DNA of 64,000 nt from Campylobacter sp. MIT 12-8780. Lineage in GTDB: Bacteria > Campylobacterota > Campylobacteria > Campylobacterales > Campylobacteraceae. The first letter of the stretch is position 1, and each line of letters opens with the position of its first letter. The stretch lies in NCBI RefSeq assembly GCF_006864535.1, contig NZ_QHLL01000002.1, positions 182,180-246,179 on the forward strand, given 5' to 3'. Of the stretch, positions 51,578 through 62,584 are shown one piece after another. The translations under genes were made by a program, and so were the position numbers. Under the pieces are notes generated by a model. It did no database searches. It saw only the letters and a program-made list of their open reading frames with translations, and had not been told where the DNA came from.

Positions 51578-52225
51578 TTACTTTAGTAGGTCTTTAAAGC
51601 TTTCAAAGCCACTTTCTTGATCTACTTTTTCTTTTAAAAGGTTAAGAAAGTCTTTTCTTGCGATGTTTTTTGCGCCCATGAACTCTAAATGTGGATTATG
51701 CACCTGACAATCAATGATAAACTCAAAAGGCTCTAAAAGCTCACAAAGCTTTATCATGGCTAGTTTTGAGACATTTTTTTGAAGACTTACCATACTTTCA
51801 CCAAAAAACACTTTGCCTATGATAAGTCCGTAAATTCCACCCACTAGTTCGTCTTTTTCATAGACTTCTAGGGAGTGCAAAAAGCCTTGTTTTAAAAGCT
51901 CTTCATAGACTTTTAAAAAATTATCATCAATCCAAGTGCGTTTTCTTGTGCTTGCACATAGCTTGATTAGCCTTAAAGGGGCTTTATCAAGCTTAAACTC
52001 ATAGTGTTTGAAAAAACGTCTGAGGCTTTTTTGTTTATAAATATCAGCTGGAAAAAGCGTCATTCTAGGATCAGGACACCACCAAGTTGTAGGATTACTC
52101 GTCCAAGGAAAAAGCCCAAAGCGGTAAGCTTTAAGCAAAAAATCACTTTCTAAGTGCGGAGTTAAAAACACCGGCGCATCACTAGGGGCGTTTAAAAGCT
52201 TAGAATACAAACTCGATTGTGTCAT
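51578..52225 (-). CDS. aat: Leucyl/phenylalanyl-tRNA-protein transferase
   Basis: Adds Leu or Phe to the N-terminus of proteins, marking them for ClpS-ClpAP degradation. About 215 residues. FRFGLFPW-like start (AYRFGLFPWTSNPTTWWCPDPR), TWIDDNFLKVYEEL, HSLEVYEKDELVGGIYG and DCQVHNPHLEFMGAKNI are diagnostic. ATG 52225 is chosen over TTG 52234. The gene overlaps the end of clpA by 26 bases, and it lies next to clpA and clpS, its functional partners in the N-end rule pathway. Confidence 0.94.
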   Translation of the reverse strand: MTQSSLYSKLLNAPSDAPVFLTPHLESDFLLKAYRFGLFPWTSNPTTWWCPDPRMTLFPADIYKQKSLRRFFKHYEFKLDKAPLRLIKLCASTRKRTWIDDNFLKVYEELLKQGFLHSLEVYEKDELVGGIYGLIIGKVFFGESMVSLQKNVSKLAMIKLCELLEPFEFIIDCQVHNPHLEFMGAKNIARKDFLNLLKEKVDQESGFESFKDLLK

Positions 52226-54320
52226 TTTTGCCAAGCCTTAGCTCAACTAAACCGCCGTTTTTAAGCTTGCCAAATAAAAGCTCATCGCTGAGTTTTTCGC
52301 CTATTTCTTCAGCAATAACGCGTTTTAAAAGACGTACGCCAAATTCTTTTTTATAGGCTTTTTTAGCGAGATAAATTTTAAGCTTTTTATCTGCTTTTAT
52401 GCTAATATTTTTGAGATTTTTACTGATCTCATCAAGCTCTTTTTGCACTATCTTTTCAAGCACACTATCATCTAAATCATTAAAATGAATGATCTTATCG
52501 ATCCTGTTTAAAAACTCTGGCGCAAAAAAGTCTTTCACAGCCTTTGAGCTTTTTTCTTCAAGCTTGCTTAAAAAGCCAAGTTCATTGCTTTCTTTTAAGC
52601 CTAAATTTGAAGTCATAACGATGATGGTGTTTTGAAAATCAGCCCTTAAGCCACTACTATCAGTTAAACTTGCATTATCAAAGATCTGCAAAAAGGTATT
52701 GCTAAGATCAGGATGAGCTTTTTCAATCTCATCAAATAAGATCACGCTAAAAGGATTTTTTCGCACCGCATTACTTAAAAGCCCACCATCTTCATAACCC
52801 ACATAACCAGCAGGAGCTCCAATAAGCCTTGAAATAGCGTGTTTTTCAGCATATTCACTCATATCAAAACGTTCTAAATGCAGCCCTAGGTTTTTTGCCA
52901 AAGCCTTGCAAAGCTCAGTTTTTCCAACCCCACTTGAGCCGGTAAATAAAAATACACCTTTTGGCGAATTTGCGTTTTTTAAGCCAGCATAGCTTTGTTT
53001 TAAAGTCGCACAAAGTGAGCTTATAGCCTCATCTTGTCCAAAAATTTCTTTTTTGAGATTAGCGCTTAAATTTTTAAGCAATTTTGCCTTATCAAGCTCA
53101 AAAACCTTATGTGAATGAGTCATTTTAGCAAGTGTGTTTTCAAGATCTTTTAGGCTTGCTTTGCTAGCTTTGCGTTTTTCAAGCTTAAAAGAAGCCCCAA
53201 GCTCATCAAGCAGATCAATCGCACAATCAGGCAAAAACTTATCTGTAAAAAACTTCTTTCCAAGCTCTACACAAGCTTGTAGCACCTCATCATCAAATTT
53301 CACGCCGTGGTATTTTTCATAAGTGCTTCTTAAGCCTTTTAGGATTTGCAAGCATTCTTCTTTGCTTGGCTCATCAACATCAATCTTTGCAAAGCGTCTG
53401 CTTAAAGCCTTGTTTTTATCAAAAGAGTTTTTATACTCCATAAAAGTTGTTGCACCGATACATTTTAGTGTGCCATTGCTTAGAGCGGGTTTAAGTAAAT
53501 TTGACATATCAGTATGACTTTCATTTGCTGCTCCAGCGCCAACCATAGTGTGAATTTCATCGATAAACAAGATGGCGTTGTCTATTTTTTGAAGTTCGCT
53601 TACTATATCTTTAAGACGTTTTTCAAAATCGCCTCTGTATTTGGTGCCAGAAAGCAAAGAGCTGATATCAAGGCTAAAAATCCTTGCATTTGCTAAGTTT
53701 TGTGGAACTTTTTTTTGAGTGATGGCTAAGGCTAAACCATCAACGATAGCTGTTTTACCAACGCCTGCTTCGCCTACTAAGATAGGGTTGTTTTTCTTGC
53801 GACGCGAGAGGATTTGCACCATTCTTTCGAGCTCAAAGCTTCTGCCGATGAGTGGATCAAGCTTGCCTTTGGTGGCAAGTTCGGTTAAGTCTGTGGTGAA
53901 GTTTTTAAGATTTTCAAGCTCGCTTTGAGTTTTTAATTCTTCGATTTTGTTTAAATTTAAAGCGTGTTTTTCAAGCAAAAATTTAGAATAAGTGCGTTCA
54001 TCTTTGCTAAGTTCTTCAAGGAAGTCTATAATTTTTGGCTCTGTGTCAAGCTTATGTAAGATATCATCTAAGACAACTGAATTTATGGGTTCTATGTCTT
54101 TGTTTAGGATTTGATTTTTTTGGGCTATATGGTTTTTTAGTTCATTTTCTAGGGCGTCAAAATCTGCGTCTGCAAATTCTTCAAAAATTTCTTTAAAATC
54201 CGGACTTAGCTTTAAAAGAGCAAAAAGCAAATGCTCGCAAGTTACAAACTCATGGCGGTTAATCGCACTGAGGTGCTTGGCATTAGCAAGGTATTTTTTC
54301 AAATCTTCTTGGTATTTCAT
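52200..54320 (-). CDS. clpA: ATP-dependent Clp protease ATP-binding subunit ClpA
   Basis: Unfoldase of the ClpAP protease. 706 residues: N-domain (about 1-140), first AAA module with [15 protein letters not shown] (Walker A) and [15 protein letters not shown] (Walker B), and second module with [15 protein letters not shown] and [13 protein letters not shown]. No ClpB-type middle coiled coil lies between the modules. It overlaps clpS upstream (4 bases) and aat downstream. ClpP is encoded elsewhere. Confidence 0.95.
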   Translation of the reverse strand: MKYQEDLKKYLANAKHLSAINRHEFVTCEHLLFALLKLSPDFKEIFEEFADADFDALENELKNHIAQKNQILNKDIEPINSVVLDDILHKLDTEPKIIDFLEELSKDERTYSKFLLEKHALNLNKIEELKTQSELENLKNFTTDLTELATKGKLDPLIGRSFELERMVQILSRRKKNNPILVGEAGVGKTAIVDGLALAITQKKVPQNLANARIFSLDISSLLSGTKYRGDFEKRLKDIVSELQKIDNAILFIDEIHTMVGAGAANESHTDMSNLLKPALSNGTLKCIGATTFMEYKNSFDKNKALSRRFAKIDVDEPSKEECLQILKGLRSTYEKYHGVKFDDEVLQACVELGKKFFTDKFLPDCAIDLLDELGASFKLEKRKASKASLKDLENTLAKMTHSHKVFELDKAKLLKNLSANLKKEIFGQDEAISSLCATLKQSYAGLKNANSPKGVFLFTGSSGVGKTELCKALAKNLGLHLERFDMSEYAEKHAISRLIGAPAGYVGYEDGGLLSNAVRKNPFSVILFDEIEKAHPDLSNTFLQIFDNASLTDSSGLRADFQNTIIVMTSNLGLKESNELGFLSKLEEKSSKAVKDFFAPEFLNRIDKIIHFNDLDDSVLEKIVQKELDEISKNLKNISIKADKKLKIYLAKKAYKKEFGVRLLKRVIAEEIGEKLSDELLFGKLKNGGLVELRLGKNDTIEFVF

Positions 54321-54607
54321 TCTTCTTCTATCCTTGTTTGAAGTGGAAAATTAGCTATTTTTGCAGCCTGTTCAACTTGTTTTTGTTTTGAAAGGGCGAT
54401 CTCTTCAGTATATACTCCACACACTCCGCTTCCTTGATAATGAATTTCAAGCATAAGGCGATTTGCAGCGTCTAAATCAAAATGAAAAATATCCATTAAA
54501 ATTTCGATCACAAAGTCCATAGTCGTAACTTCATCATTTAAAAGCAAAAGCTTAAACATCTTTGGCTGGCTAAGTTCTAGCTTTTCAAGACTTTCAGTTT
54601 TTGGCAT
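54317..54607 (-). CDS. clpS: ClpS adaptor protein
   Basis: Delivers N-degron substrates to ClpA. 96 residues. KLLLLNDEVTTMDFVIEILMDIF carries the Asn-Asp pocket (cited in part: LLNDEVTTMDFV), followed by the LEIHYQGSGVCGVYTEEIA segment. It overlaps both the thioredoxin-like gene (14 bases) and clpA (4 bases). Product and position agree with aat-clpA-clpS as one N-end rule set. Confidence 0.95.
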   Translation of the reverse strand: MPKTESLEKLELSQPKMFKLLLLNDEVTTMDFVIEILMDIFHFDLDAANRLMLEIHYQGSGVCGVYTEEIALSKQKQVEQAAKIANFPLQTRIEEE

Positions 54608-55211
54608 TTTTTTCCTTGATTGTGTTTAAATCCTCTTGCATAAGCTCGGTTGGAACCTTACCAAGATAAAATTTCACACTTTTAGCATTGTTATAATAAT
54701 CGCTTAAGTCTTGATACTCTCCGTTTTGAAGCACGACTTTAAAAGGAAGTTGTTCCATATTTTGATAATTTATATCTTTTAAGGCTTGAGCGATGATCCT
54801 TGCGTTTTGATCTGAATTGCTTAAAAAATAAAAGGCTCCAAAATCATGAGCAAATTGCCTTACAGCTTCATCACTCACGCTTTCAAAATGCGTCAAGCCA
54901 ATGAGAACAAAATTCTTAGCATTATTTTTCCAAAGCTGCGTTAAGTGGCTTGCTTCTTCTTTGCACGGCGCACAAAAAGTGCCAAAAAAATCAAGCATGA
55001 CAATCTTTTCTTCTTCGCCCTTGATAACAAAACCATTTTGAGTTCTTACAAGAGTTTTACTGCCTCCATTAACGCTTTGTAAGGTGATCTCATCGCCTTT
55101 TTGATACTCATCAAACAAAAAGTCATTTTGCACTTGTTCTTGATTTTCACAGGCGATGAAAAAAAGGCTTAATATGCCTAAAAATAAGGCTTTTACATAA
55201 GATGCTTTCAA
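54594..55211 (-). CDS. Thioredoxin-like (TlpA/ResA type) lipoprotein
   Basis: 205 residues. Signal peptide ending with lipobox FFIAC (Cys about 21), then a thioredoxin fold with active site FGTFCAPCKEE (CAPC, about 83-86) and a later cis-proline region MEQLPFKVVLQNG. It is probably a membrane-anchored periplasmic thiol reductase that serves cytochrome c maturation or disulfide handling. Located between smpB and clpS; C. jejuni Cj1106 is similar in place. Confidence 0.87.
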   Translation of the reverse strand: MKASYVKALFLGILSLFFIACENQEQVQNDFLFDEYQKGDEITLQSVNGGSKTLVRTQNGFVIKGEEEKIVMLDFFGTFCAPCKEEASHLTQLWKNNAKNFVLIGLTHFESVSDEAVRQFAHDFGAFYFLSNSDQNARIIAQALKDINYQNMEQLPFKVVLQNGEYQDLSDYYNNAKSVKFYLGKVPTELMQEDLNTIKEKNAKN

Positions 55212-55213
55212 AT

Positions 55214-55663
55214 TTATATCCCTTTCAAAGCTGCTCTTGCTTCAAGATCAGCTTGTTTTTTCTTTAAAACTTCTCTTTTATCATGCAAGGTTTTGCCCTT
55301 AGCTAAGGCTAGGCTTGCTTTGACTTTATTTTTAGCGTTAAAATACAGCTCTAAAACGACTAAGGTTAAGCCATCTTGTGAGACCTTGCCAAAAAGTTTG
55401 TCGATTTGTTTTCTATGCATTAAAAGCTTTCTTGCTCCTCTTTCTTCGTGTTTAAAATGTGAATTTGTTGTGCTGAGATGAGCAATGTGAGCATTAAGTA
55501 AAAAAAGCTCGCCCTTAATCACTCTTACAAAAGAATCTTTTAAATTCGCTCTGCCAGCCCTTAAAGCCACAACTTCACTTCCTTTAAGCACCACTCCAGC
55601 TTCAAAACGTTCAAGTATGGCATAATCAAATAAAGCCTTTTTATTGCGCGCAATAATCTTCAT
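55214..55663 (-). CDS. smpB: SsrA-binding protein SmpB
   Basis: Partner of tmRNA in rescue of stalled ribosomes. 149 residues. [25 protein letters not shown] (cited in part: [15 protein letters not shown]) and [18 protein letters not shown] with the basic C-terminal tail are diagnostic. ATG 55663 overlaps the ispE stop as TGATG. The tmRNA gene (ssrA) is not in this window. Confidence 0.95.
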   Translation of the reverse strand: MKIIARNKKALFDYAILERFEAGVVLKGSEVVALRAGRANLKDSFVRVIKGELFLLNAHIAHLSTTNSHFKHEERGARKLLMHRKQIDKLFGKVSQDGLTLVVLELYFNAKNKVKASLALAKGKTLHDKREVLKKKQADLEARAALKGI

Positions 55664-56421
55664 CAAACCACCTTAAATACGCTACTTCCACTACCACTTA
55701 AAAAAAAGTTTTCTTGCATAAAAGAAAGCATTTTAGGATACAAATTTATACAAGGAGTAAATAAATCATTAAGCTCTGTATTTTTATACTCAAAAAGCTC
55801 ATGATTTTTAAGCGTAAGAAGCTTTAAGGCAAGCTTTTCATTGGCTTTATAATCATGTGGATTGTGATCAAATTCTTGATAAATCAAAGGGGTTTTGCAC
55901 TCTATAGCTGGAAAAATAAACTCAAGTTTTGGCAAATCATCTTCAAACTCTGTGATAAACTGCCCCGTGCCACTGACATGAGCGCATTTATACTGACTTA
56001 AAAAAAACGGCACATCAGAACCTAAAGAAAAGCCAATTTGCATAAGTTTTTCTTGAGGAATTTTTAAATTCAAAGTTTCATTCATCAGCATTAAAAAACA
56101 AGCTGCATCACTACTTCCTCCGCCAAGTCCCCCACCTTGAGGAATATTTTTGATGAGTTTGAGGCTGTGTTTGCTAAAGCATTCTTCAAGCTCATTTTTA
56201 AAGCCAGCCTTGCAAAGGGCGTTAAAAGCTTTAAAAATGATATTATCCTCGCAGTAAAAATCACTGATAAGCTCAAAGCCGGTTTTTGATTTTTCAGTGC
56301 TTAAAAAAAGCTCATCAAAAAAATCTTCAAGTAAGATAAAACGAGAGTGCAAAAGATGATAATTTCTCTCATCAAGTCCAACAAGTTTTAAAAAAAGATT
56401 TGCTTTAGCGTATGCTTTCAT
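55663..56421 (-). CDS. ispE: 4-diphosphocytidyl-2-C-methyl-D-erythritol kinase
   Basis: GHMP kinase of the MEP pathway to isoprenoids. 252 residues. [21 protein letters not shown] is the start (cited in part: AKANLFLKL), [17 protein letters not shown] is the phosphate loop, and [13 protein letters not shown] is the C-terminal motif. Overlaps csrA by 4 bases and smpB by one. Confidence 0.95.
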   Translation of the reverse strand: MKAYAKANLFLKLVGLDERNYHLLHSRFILLEDFFDELFLSTEKSKTGFELISDFYCEDNIIFKAFNALCKAGFKNELEECFSKHSLKLIKNIPQGGGLGGGSSDAACFLMLMNETLNLKIPQEKLMQIGFSLGSDVPFFLSQYKCAHVSGTGQFITEFEDDLPKLEFIFPAIECKTPLIYQEFDHNPHDYKANEKLALKLLTLKNHELFEYKNTELNDLFTPCINLYPKMLSFMQENFFLSGSGSSVFKVV

Positions 56422-56651
56422 TTGCTTTGCTTTAACTTTTGACTCAGATCATCAAGTTTGATATCAGAGCTGATGATAGAGTGTAGGTTTTCATCTTTAA
56501 TCTGTGCGATAAGCTCTTTTCTTAGTATCATTAAAGACTTTGGTGCTTCTATGCCTATCTTAACATAGCCCTTACTCACTTGAATGATTTTGATTTCTAT
56601 ATCCTCGCCAATTTGTACGCTTTCATTTTCTTTTCTTGATAAAATCAACAT
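56418..56651 (-). CDS. csrA: Carbon storage regulator CsrA
   Basis: RNA-binding translational regulator; in C. jejuni it represses flaA and is antagonised by FliW. 77 residues, a bit longer than the 61 of E. coli. It begins [20 protein letters not shown], the classic start, with [16 protein letters not shown]. It lies in the truB-csrA-ispE run with overlaps on both sides. Confidence 0.96.
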   Translation of the reverse strand: MLILSRKENESVQIGEDIEIKIIQVSKGYVKIGIEAPKSLMILRKELIAQIKDENLHSIISSDIKLDDLSQKLKQSK

Positions 56652-57457
56652 TTTTCCACCTTATTTAAAAGATATTTTACCTTTTTATCTTTGATAGCAA
56701 TCACACTAAAAAAGTCTTTATCCTCGATAAAATACTCGCCTTCATCTTGAATTTCAAGCTCATCAAGACTGATTTTTGTGCCATTTTCAAGCTTATTTAT
56801 ATCCAAAAGCGAGTTTTGTTTTAAATTTAAGTATTCTAGCACATTTAAGCTTTTTTCATCATTATATACAAATTTTCCCTCACTTAGCCTTTCAAGTGCG
56901 CTTAAAGTAGCTTTTACGCCAAGCCTTGAAGCGATAATCTCACAATATGAACGCACATACGCACCCTCACTAACACTAAGTTCTATGCTTAAAAAAGGGT
57001 GCATATAATGCAGCATTTTACACTCATAAATATACATTTTGCATGTTTTAAGCTCAGCTTTTTCGCCTCTTTTGGCAAGCTCATAAGCTCTTTTTCCTTG
57101 CACTCTTTTTGCGCTAAATTGCGGTGGGATAAACTCAAGCTCGCCTTTGATAAGTGCGTTTTTGATCTGCTCTTTGCTAAAGGCTAAAGGCAAGCTTAAT
57201 TCTGTGATGTTGTGTTTATCAAGGCTTTTTGAGCTTGCTCCTAGCCAGATTGTCGCTTTGTAACGCTTGGGTGTTTTGTCTAAAAAGCGGAAGAGTTTGG
57301 TGTATTGGTTAAAAGCGATGATTAAAACACCTTTTGCGAAGGGATCAAGCGTGCCTGAAAAGCCTGCTTTTTTGACTTTGTATTTTTTCTTTAAGGTGCT
57401 TAAAAAGGCGTTTGAGCTAATATTTGCTGGTTTATATGCTACAAAAAGTTTATTCAT
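56645..57457 (-). CDS. truB: tRNA pseudouridine-55 synthase TruB
   Basis: Makes pseudouridine 55 in the T loop of tRNAs. 270 residues. [18 protein letters not shown] contains the catalytic Asp (about residue 38). [18 protein letters not shown] [17 protein letters not shown] and [13 protein letters not shown] follow. Overlaps rep (ATGA) and csrA (7 bases). Confidence 0.95.
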   Translation of the reverse strand: MNKLFVAYKPANISSNAFLSTLKKKYKVKKAGFSGTLDPFAKGVLIIAFNQYTKLFRFLDKTPKRYKATIWLGASSKSLDKHNITELSLPLAFSKEQIKNALIKGELEFIPPQFSAKRVQGKRAYELAKRGEKAELKTCKMYIYECKMLHYMHPFLSIELSVSEGAYVRSYCEIIASRLGVKATLSALERLSEGKFVYNDEKSLNVLEYLNLKQNSLLDINKLENGTKISLDELEIQDEGEYFIEDKDFFSVIAIKDKKVKYLLNKVEKC

Positions 57458-59526
57458 GAAATTTTTTCCACAAAAGAAGCAAGCAAGGTGCGTTCTATAC
57501 CGCCAAAATTTATACCAAGTTTTAATTCGCCTTTATTTGATACGCTTATAACCCTGCCTATGCCAAAAATTTTGTGTTTGATTAAATCGCCTTTTTTAAA
57601 TTCGGCATTTTTTGGCTCTTCTTTTTTATCTTTGTTTTCATTTGTGATTTCATCTAAAAATCTACTTTTGTGAATTTGTGCTCTTGAGCCTCTAAAAAAT
57701 CTTGAGTGAGTATAGCTTAAAAATAAGCCTTTTTTAGCTCTTGTGATGGCTACATACGCAAGCCTTCGCTCTTCTTCAAGCTCGTTTATGTCATTTTGTA
57801 AAGGAAAAAAGCCTTCCTCAAGCCCTATGATAAAAACATAATCAAACTCAAGCCCCTTGCTTGCGTGTATGCTCATCAAAAAAACACTTTCACCTTCCAA
57901 ATCATCTTGATCGCTAAGCAAAGAAATTTCATTGAGTATATCATCTAGGCTTTCATAATCTCTTGCTTTTTCTTTAAGACTAGCAAAAAACTCGTCCATA
58001 TTTTGCACTCTATCCTCGCCATCAATGAGGTTTTCATAATACTCCTTTAAGCCAAAGCTTTTTTCAAAACTTGCAAATAAAGTCTTTAAATCTGTGTTTT
58101 GGCTTAATTCACGCAAGCCTTGAAGTTCATTTGCAAATTTTTTTAATTCTTCATTGAGCTTTGCACTGAAAAAATTCGTATCAAGTGTGCTTTGTAAGGC
58201 TTGAAAAAGCGAGATTTTTTGAGTTTTGGCTAAATTTTCAAGTTTTTCTAAAGCCTTGTTGCCAAAGCCTCGTTTTGGGCGGTTGATAATGCGTTTAAAT
58301 GAAAAGTCATCGTGAGGATTGTGAATAAGTCTAAGATAAGAGATCATATCTTTAATCTCAGCTCTTTCATAAAAACGAATTCCGCTAAGTATCTTAAAAG
58401 GGATTTTCTCGCGCATAAAAGCTTCTTCAAGTGAGCGAGAAAGGGCATTTACTCTGTAAAGTAGGGCGATTTCGCTTGCTTTTATGCCTTGTAAGAGAAG
58501 TTTTTTGATCTTTGAAGCGATATAACTAGCTTCAGCTTTTTCATCAAAATTTTCTATGATTTGCACTTCTTCGCCCTCATCTTTGGTGCTGATGAGTGTT
58601 TTTCCTAGCCTTGTTTCATTGTTGGCTATCAAGGTGTTTGCAGCTTTTAGAATTTGAGAACTTGAGCGGTAATTATGCTCTAGTTTAACGAGCTTAACCT
58701 TATCAAATTGCTTTTGGAAATTTAAAATATTTTCTATCCTTGCTCCACGCCATGCATAAATGCTTTGATCATCATCGCCCACAACGACTATATTTTGATG
58801 TGTTGCGCAAAGACTTTGTAAGATGGCGTATTGTAAGGCATTTGTATCTTGATACTCATCAACCATTATGTATTGATAATGCCTACTTTGCTCTTTTTTA
58901 AAGACTTCATCAGCATTTAAAATTTGACTTGTTAAAAGCAATAAATCATCAAAATCCACAAGATTATTTTGCAGTAAAAAAGCCTCATAGAGTTTATACA
59001 CCCGTGCGAGTTCTTCAAGAGCGGCTGGGTTTGGATTTTGGTTTTTAAGGAGTTCTAAGTCTTTAAAAAAATCCTCCACGCTTGTAGCTTCGTTTTTAAG
59101 CTTTGAGATATATGCACTCAAAGTTGTGCTTGAAAGCTTTTTATCTTCATTAACCAGTTCTTTTACAATGCGTTTTTTATCCTCGCTATCAATGATTAAA
59201 AAATCATTCTTGCGCCCAAGTTTTTCTATATGAAGCCTTAAAAATAAAAGCCCAAATTTATGAAAAGTGCAAAGCAAGGGACTAGCAAGCTTTTGTTTTT
59301 GAATGAGTGCTAAGGCTCTACTTTTCATCACATTTGCAGCTTTGTTTGTGAAGGTTAAAGTTAGGCTTTGGCTTGCGTCAATGCCTACTTCATCGATTAG
59401 ATAAGCTAGGCGAGTGGTGATAGTTTTAGTTTTTCCAGAGCCTGCTCCAGCTAGGATAAGCATAGCTCCTTCAAGATGGCTTGCAGCTTCTTTTTGGCTT
59501 TCATTTAGCCCTTCAAAGAGTTTCAT
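57454..59526 (-). CDS. rep: UvrD/Rep-family superfamily I DNA helicase
   Basis: 3'-5' DNA helicase. 690 residues with the SF1A motifs in order: LNESQKEAA (Q motif), [18 protein letters not shown] (I), LTFTNKAAN (Ia), [13 protein letters not shown] (II), [15 protein letters not shown] (III), LEHNYRSS (IV), [16 protein letters not shown] (V) and [15 protein letters not shown] (VI). A C-terminal basic tail with a [17 protein letters not shown]udor-like segment resembles the PcrA/UvrD end that binds RNA polymerase. Rep, UvrD and PcrA cannot be strictly told apart; that tail favours UvrD/PcrA-type work. Confidence 0.93.
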   Translation of the reverse strand: MKLFEGLNESQKEAASHLEGAMLILAGAGSGKTKTITTRLAYLIDEVGIDASQSLTLTFTNKAANVMKSRALALIQKQKLASPLLCTFHKFGLLFLRLHIEKLGRKNDFLIIDSEDKKRIVKELVNEDKKLSSTTLSAYISKLKNEATSVEDFFKDLELLKNQNPNPAALEELARVYKLYEAFLLQNNLVDFDDLLLLTSQILNADEVFKKEQSRHYQYIMVDEYQDTNALQYAILQSLCATHQNIVVVGDDDQSIYAWRGARIENILNFQKQFDKVKLVKLEHNYRSSSQILKAANTLIANNETRLGKTLISTKDEGEEVQIIENFDEKAEASYIASKIKKLLLQGIKASEIALLYRVNALSRSLEEAFMREKIPFKILSGIRFYERAEIKDMISYLRLIHNPHDDFSFKRIINRPKRGFGNKALEKLENLAKTQKISLFQALQSTLDTNFFSAKLNEELKKFANELQGLRELSQNTDLKTLFASFEKSFGLKEYYENLIDGEDRVQNMDEFFASLKEKARDYESLDDILNEISLLSDQDDLEGESVFLMSIHASKGLEFDYVFIIGLEEGFFPLQNDINELEEERRLAYVAITRAKKGLFLSYTHSRFFRGSRAQIHKSRFLDEITNENKDKKEEPKNAEFKKGDLIKHKIFGIGRVISVSNKGELKLGINFGGIERTLLASFVEKIS

Positions 59527-59969
59527 TTTTTAAGGCTGGCTTTGTTTTTTGGATTTTTAAGAAAGATATTGATCGAGTTTTGAGTGAGTTCTTTATCGTC
59601 TTTTTTTCTTTCATAATGAGAAAAATTCACAAAAACAACATCGTTTTCGATCTGAATTTGCGTGATCGCTCCTAGATCAATACTTACAAAAGTAGCAAAG
59701 TCATCAAGTCCAAAACCAGCGTGAAAGGTGATTTGCTCTTCATCAAGCTCAATACTTTCAAAGGTATAACCAGCCAAAGCAAATAAAGCATAAGGGTTTT
59801 TTTTAAGATCTAAATGCTCGGGCAAAGGTGGATCAAAATCGATAAATTTTGTCTTTGCAACTACGCCAAATTCACTTTTTTGAGCCATTAAGCTTTTGAT
59901 AATCTCAAAGCAATGTTTTTGCATAAGCTTTACAAAATCAGCATTAGCAAGGAAATTTTCTATTTTCAT
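59523..59969 (-). CDS. Hypothetical protein (148 aa)
   Basis: Soluble alpha/beta protein starting MKIENFLANADFVKLMQKHC, with DPPLPEHLDLKKNPYALFAL in the middle and a basic C-terminal tail. No motif recognised. It overlaps both rep and pepF by 4 bases, so it is part of the operon. C. jejuni has an unnamed gene (Cj1100) at the same place. No function is assigned. Confidence 0.8.
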   Translation of the reverse strand: MKIENFLANADFVKLMQKHCFEIIKSLMAQKSEFGVVAKTKFIDFDPPLPEHLDLKKNPYALFALAGYTFESIELDEEQITFHAGFGLDDFATFVSIDLGAITQIQIENDVVFVNFSHYERKKDDKELTQNSINIFLKNPKNKASLKK

Positions 59970-61684
59970 TCAAGCTCCATAAATTCATCAACAAGTTTTT
60001 TTATCTCTTTTATGCCTATATCCCAAAAATGCTTATCTTCTATATCAAAGCCAAACATGCCAATAAGCTCTTTTGGATCTTTGCTACCTCCTAAAGATAG
60101 TATTTTGATATAAAGCTGGGTGAAATTTTCGCATTTCTTGCTCTTATAAAGTCCATATAAAGCCAAAACAAGAAGTTGCGCATAAGCATAAGCATAGCAA
60201 TAAAATGGACTATGGATAAAATGTGGGATATAAGACCACCAAGAAGCATATCTTTTTCCTAAAATCACACTATCTTGAAACATTTTTTTGCTTTCTTGCA
60301 TCCAAATTTCATTGATCTTTTCTGTGCTAAGTTCATCCTCGTGGGCGTGAATCCTGCGTTCAAAGGTGGTAAAATTGATCTGTCTATAAAGCGTGGCAAA
60401 AATGTCTTCAATCTTTGCTGCATAAAGCCCTATAAGCTCATCTTTTTTCAGCTCTTTTTTTAAGAGATCAAAAACAAGCATTTCAGCAAAAACTGAAGCT
60501 GTTTCAGCTGTAGTTAGGGGTGTGTCTTGATTAAGATAGCTTACATTATAAGAAAGTTTTTGATGTATGGTATGTCCAAGCTCATGAGCAAGAGTAAAAA
60601 GATCGCGTCTTTTTTTGGTATAATTAAGCAAAACATAAGGGTGCGTATCTGGCGTAGCTGAGTGAGAAAATGCCCCACCTCTTTTGCCTTCTTTTGGGTA
60701 AATATCAATCCATTCTTTTTCAAAAGCTTCATTAGCTATGTCAAAAAAAGTAGGGCTAAAATTCTTAAAAGCTTTTAAAACTATGCTTTTTGCCTCGCTA
60801 AACTCCATACTAATATCCTTGCCAATAGGAGCGTATCTATCATAATCTTTTAATGTTTTAAAGCCCAAAATTTGCTTTTTCTTTTTATAAAATTGACTCA
60901 CTAGATCAAAGTTTTTTTCTGTGCAGTTTATAAGCGCATCAACGCTATTTTGTGAAATTTGATTGCTTAGATGTCTTGATTCTTCGGCGTTTTTAAAGCC
61001 TCTTAGCTTGCAAATGCTTGCCCTTTCAGTTTTTATCATATTGTAGATATAAGTTAAAAGTGGGGCATTTTTTTCAAGCACTTTGCTAAAGGCTTTTGCA
61101 GCCTTTTTACGCACTTTTCTATCCGCATTTGACATTTTAGAAAGTATTTCTTCTTCGCTTAAAAGCTCGTTTTCAAAAGGGATTTTAAGTCTTGCTAGGC
61201 TTTCATCAAAGAGTCTTGAAAAGGCTTGTGCTCCAGTGTTAGAAAGATTTAAGATGATTCGCTCTTCTTTTTGGCTGAGTTTGTGTTTTTTGTTTTTTAA
61301 AAGATTGTTGAGATAAAAGCTATATTCTTTTAAGCGAGCTGCAAATTCTTTGCTTTTTGTCTCATTTAGTTCGCAAAACTCAAGTTCAAAAAAGAGTAAA
61401 TTTTCCTCACTTTGCTTGCATTCATTTTCACATTTTGCTAAAAAGCTACCCTTGCTTGTATCGCTTGCAAAGTTCAAATATGCATAAGTCATGATCTTAC
61501 CAAGTTTGATTAAAAGGCTTTCATACTCTTTTATGGCTTTTTCAAAGTCTTGATAAGAAAGCGTTTCAAGCTTGTTTTCATAGTTTTGCTTAAAAGCTTT
61601 GCTTTGTTGTTGCGTCTCTTGTATAGTTTTTTCAAGCTCATTTTCAGTTTTAAATAAATCTTTTAAATTCCAATTTTCTTTCAT
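59966..61684 (-). CDS. pepF: Oligoendopeptidase F
   Basis: Cytoplasmic zinc peptidase (family M3) that degrades oligopeptides. About 572 residues. The zinc motif LAHELGHTIHQKL (about residue 370) gives HExxH, and the downstream ETASVFAEML supplies the third ligand Glu. The N-terminal part is the helical PepF/M3 domain. The second of two tandem ATG codons (61684) is best spaced from AAAGGA; an upstream ATG at 61702 lies inside pyrB. Confidence 0.94.
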   Translation of the reverse strand: MKENWNLKDLFKTENELEKTIQETQQQSKAFKQNYENKLETLSYQDFEKAIKEYESLLIKLGKIMTYAYLNFASDTSKGSFLAKCENECKQSEENLLFFELEFCELNETKSKEFAARLKEYSFYLNNLLKNKKHKLSQKEERIILNLSNTGAQAFSRLFDESLARLKIPFENELLSEEEILSKMSNADRKVRKKAAKAFSKVLEKNAPLLTYIYNMIKTERASICKLRGFKNAEESRHLSNQISQNSVDALINCTEKNFDLVSQFYKKKKQILGFKTLKDYDRYAPIGKDISMEFSEAKSIVLKAFKNFSPTFFDIANEAFEKEWIDIYPKEGKRGGAFSHSATPDTHPYVLLNYTKKRRDLFTLAHELGHTIHQKLSYNVSYLNQDTPLTTAETASVFAEMLVFDLLKKELKKDELIGLYAAKIEDIFATLYRQINFTTFERRIHAHEDELSTEKINEIWMQESKKMFQDSVILGKRYASWWSYIPHFIHSPFYCYAYAYAQLLVLALYGLYKSKKCENFTQLYIKILSLGGSKDPKELIGMFGFDIEDKHFWDIGIKEIKKLVDEFMELE

Positions 61685-61694
61685 CATTTTTCCT

Positions 61695-62576
61695 TTATTC
61701 ATTTTCTAAGATAAGTTTTTTTAAAGCCGCCATTCTAATGGCTACGCCGTGTTTGACTTGCTTTAAAACCAAAGAACGAGGATCGGCTAATACTTCATCA
61801 CTAATGTCTATATTTCTATGCACTGGTCCAGGGTGTAAGATGATGACTTTTTTATCTTTAATGCGTTCTTTAGTGATACAAAAATCATTTGCATAATCTT
61901 TTAAAGAGCCATACATTTGTTTTTGGTGTCTTTCAGTTTGCGTTCTTAAACTCATGATAATATCAGCTTGATCTATGGCGTCTTTGAGCTTATAGGTTTT
62001 TTCAAGCTTGATATTTGGCATAAAATGAGGTGGGGCAACTAAGATGATCTTTAAGCCAAAACGACTCAAAAGCTCTATATTTGAAGCAGCTACTCTTGAG
62101 TTTTTGATATCTCCAACGATAATGATAGTTTTATTTTCTACCTCGCCATTATATGCTTTCATGATAGTAAAAAGATCAAGCAGGGCTTGAGTAGGGTGAG
62201 CGTGCTTGCCATCGCCTCCATTTAAAACAGGGCAATGAACATATTTTGCCAAAGAAGCAGGCACTCCAGAGTGCTGATGACGCACCACTATGGCACTTGG
62301 ATTCATCGCGTCTAAATTTGCAGCTGTATCAAAGAGAGTTTCGCCCTTGCTTGAACTTGATCTTGAAACATCAAGACGCAAAACTTTAGCGTCAAGTCTT
62401 TTTGCCGCTGTTTCAAAAGAAGAAAGTGTGCGCGTAGAGTTTTCAAAAAAGATAGTTGTGATACTCTTGCCTTTAAGCGTAGCTCTAGGCTTTTCATCTA
62501 AATATTCACTTGCTTGCTTAAAAAGCTCTAAAACCTCGTCCTTACTAAAATCCCTTGTCGTGATGAGGTGTCTCAT
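61695..62576 (-). CDS. pyrB: Aspartate carbamoyltransferase catalytic subunit
   Basis: Condenses aspartate and carbamoyl phosphate, the committed step of pyrimidine synthesis. 293 residues. [19 protein letters not shown] holds the carbamoyl phosphate STRT motif (about 52-55), [17 protein letters not shown] the aspartate loop, and [13 protein letters not shown] follows near the end. No pyrI regulatory subunit gene is adjacent. It is 8 bases from sstT. Confidence 0.97.
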   Translation of the reverse strand: MRHLITTRDFSKDEVLELFKQASEYLDEKPRATLKGKSITTIFFENSTRTLSSFETAAKRLDAKVLRLDVSRSSSSKGETLFDTAANLDAMNPSAIVVRHQHSGVPASLAKYVHCPVLNGGDGKHAHPTQALLDLFTIMKAYNGEVENKTIIIVGDIKNSRVAASNIELLSRFGLKIILVAPPHFMPNIKLEKTYKLKDAIDQADIIMSLRTQTERHQKQMYGSLKDYANDFCITKERIKDKKVIILHPGPVHRNIDISDEVLADPRSLVLKQVKHGVAIRMAALKKLILENE

Positions 62577-62584
62577 AGCTTCTC

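Noticed and set aside
53134..53928. Several open frames opposite clpA (and similar ones opposite rep, ravA, thiD, hydB and pepF)
   Set aside because: They are antisense shadows of well-supported genes, rich in Ser, Phe and Leu, with no motif or ribosome-binding site.
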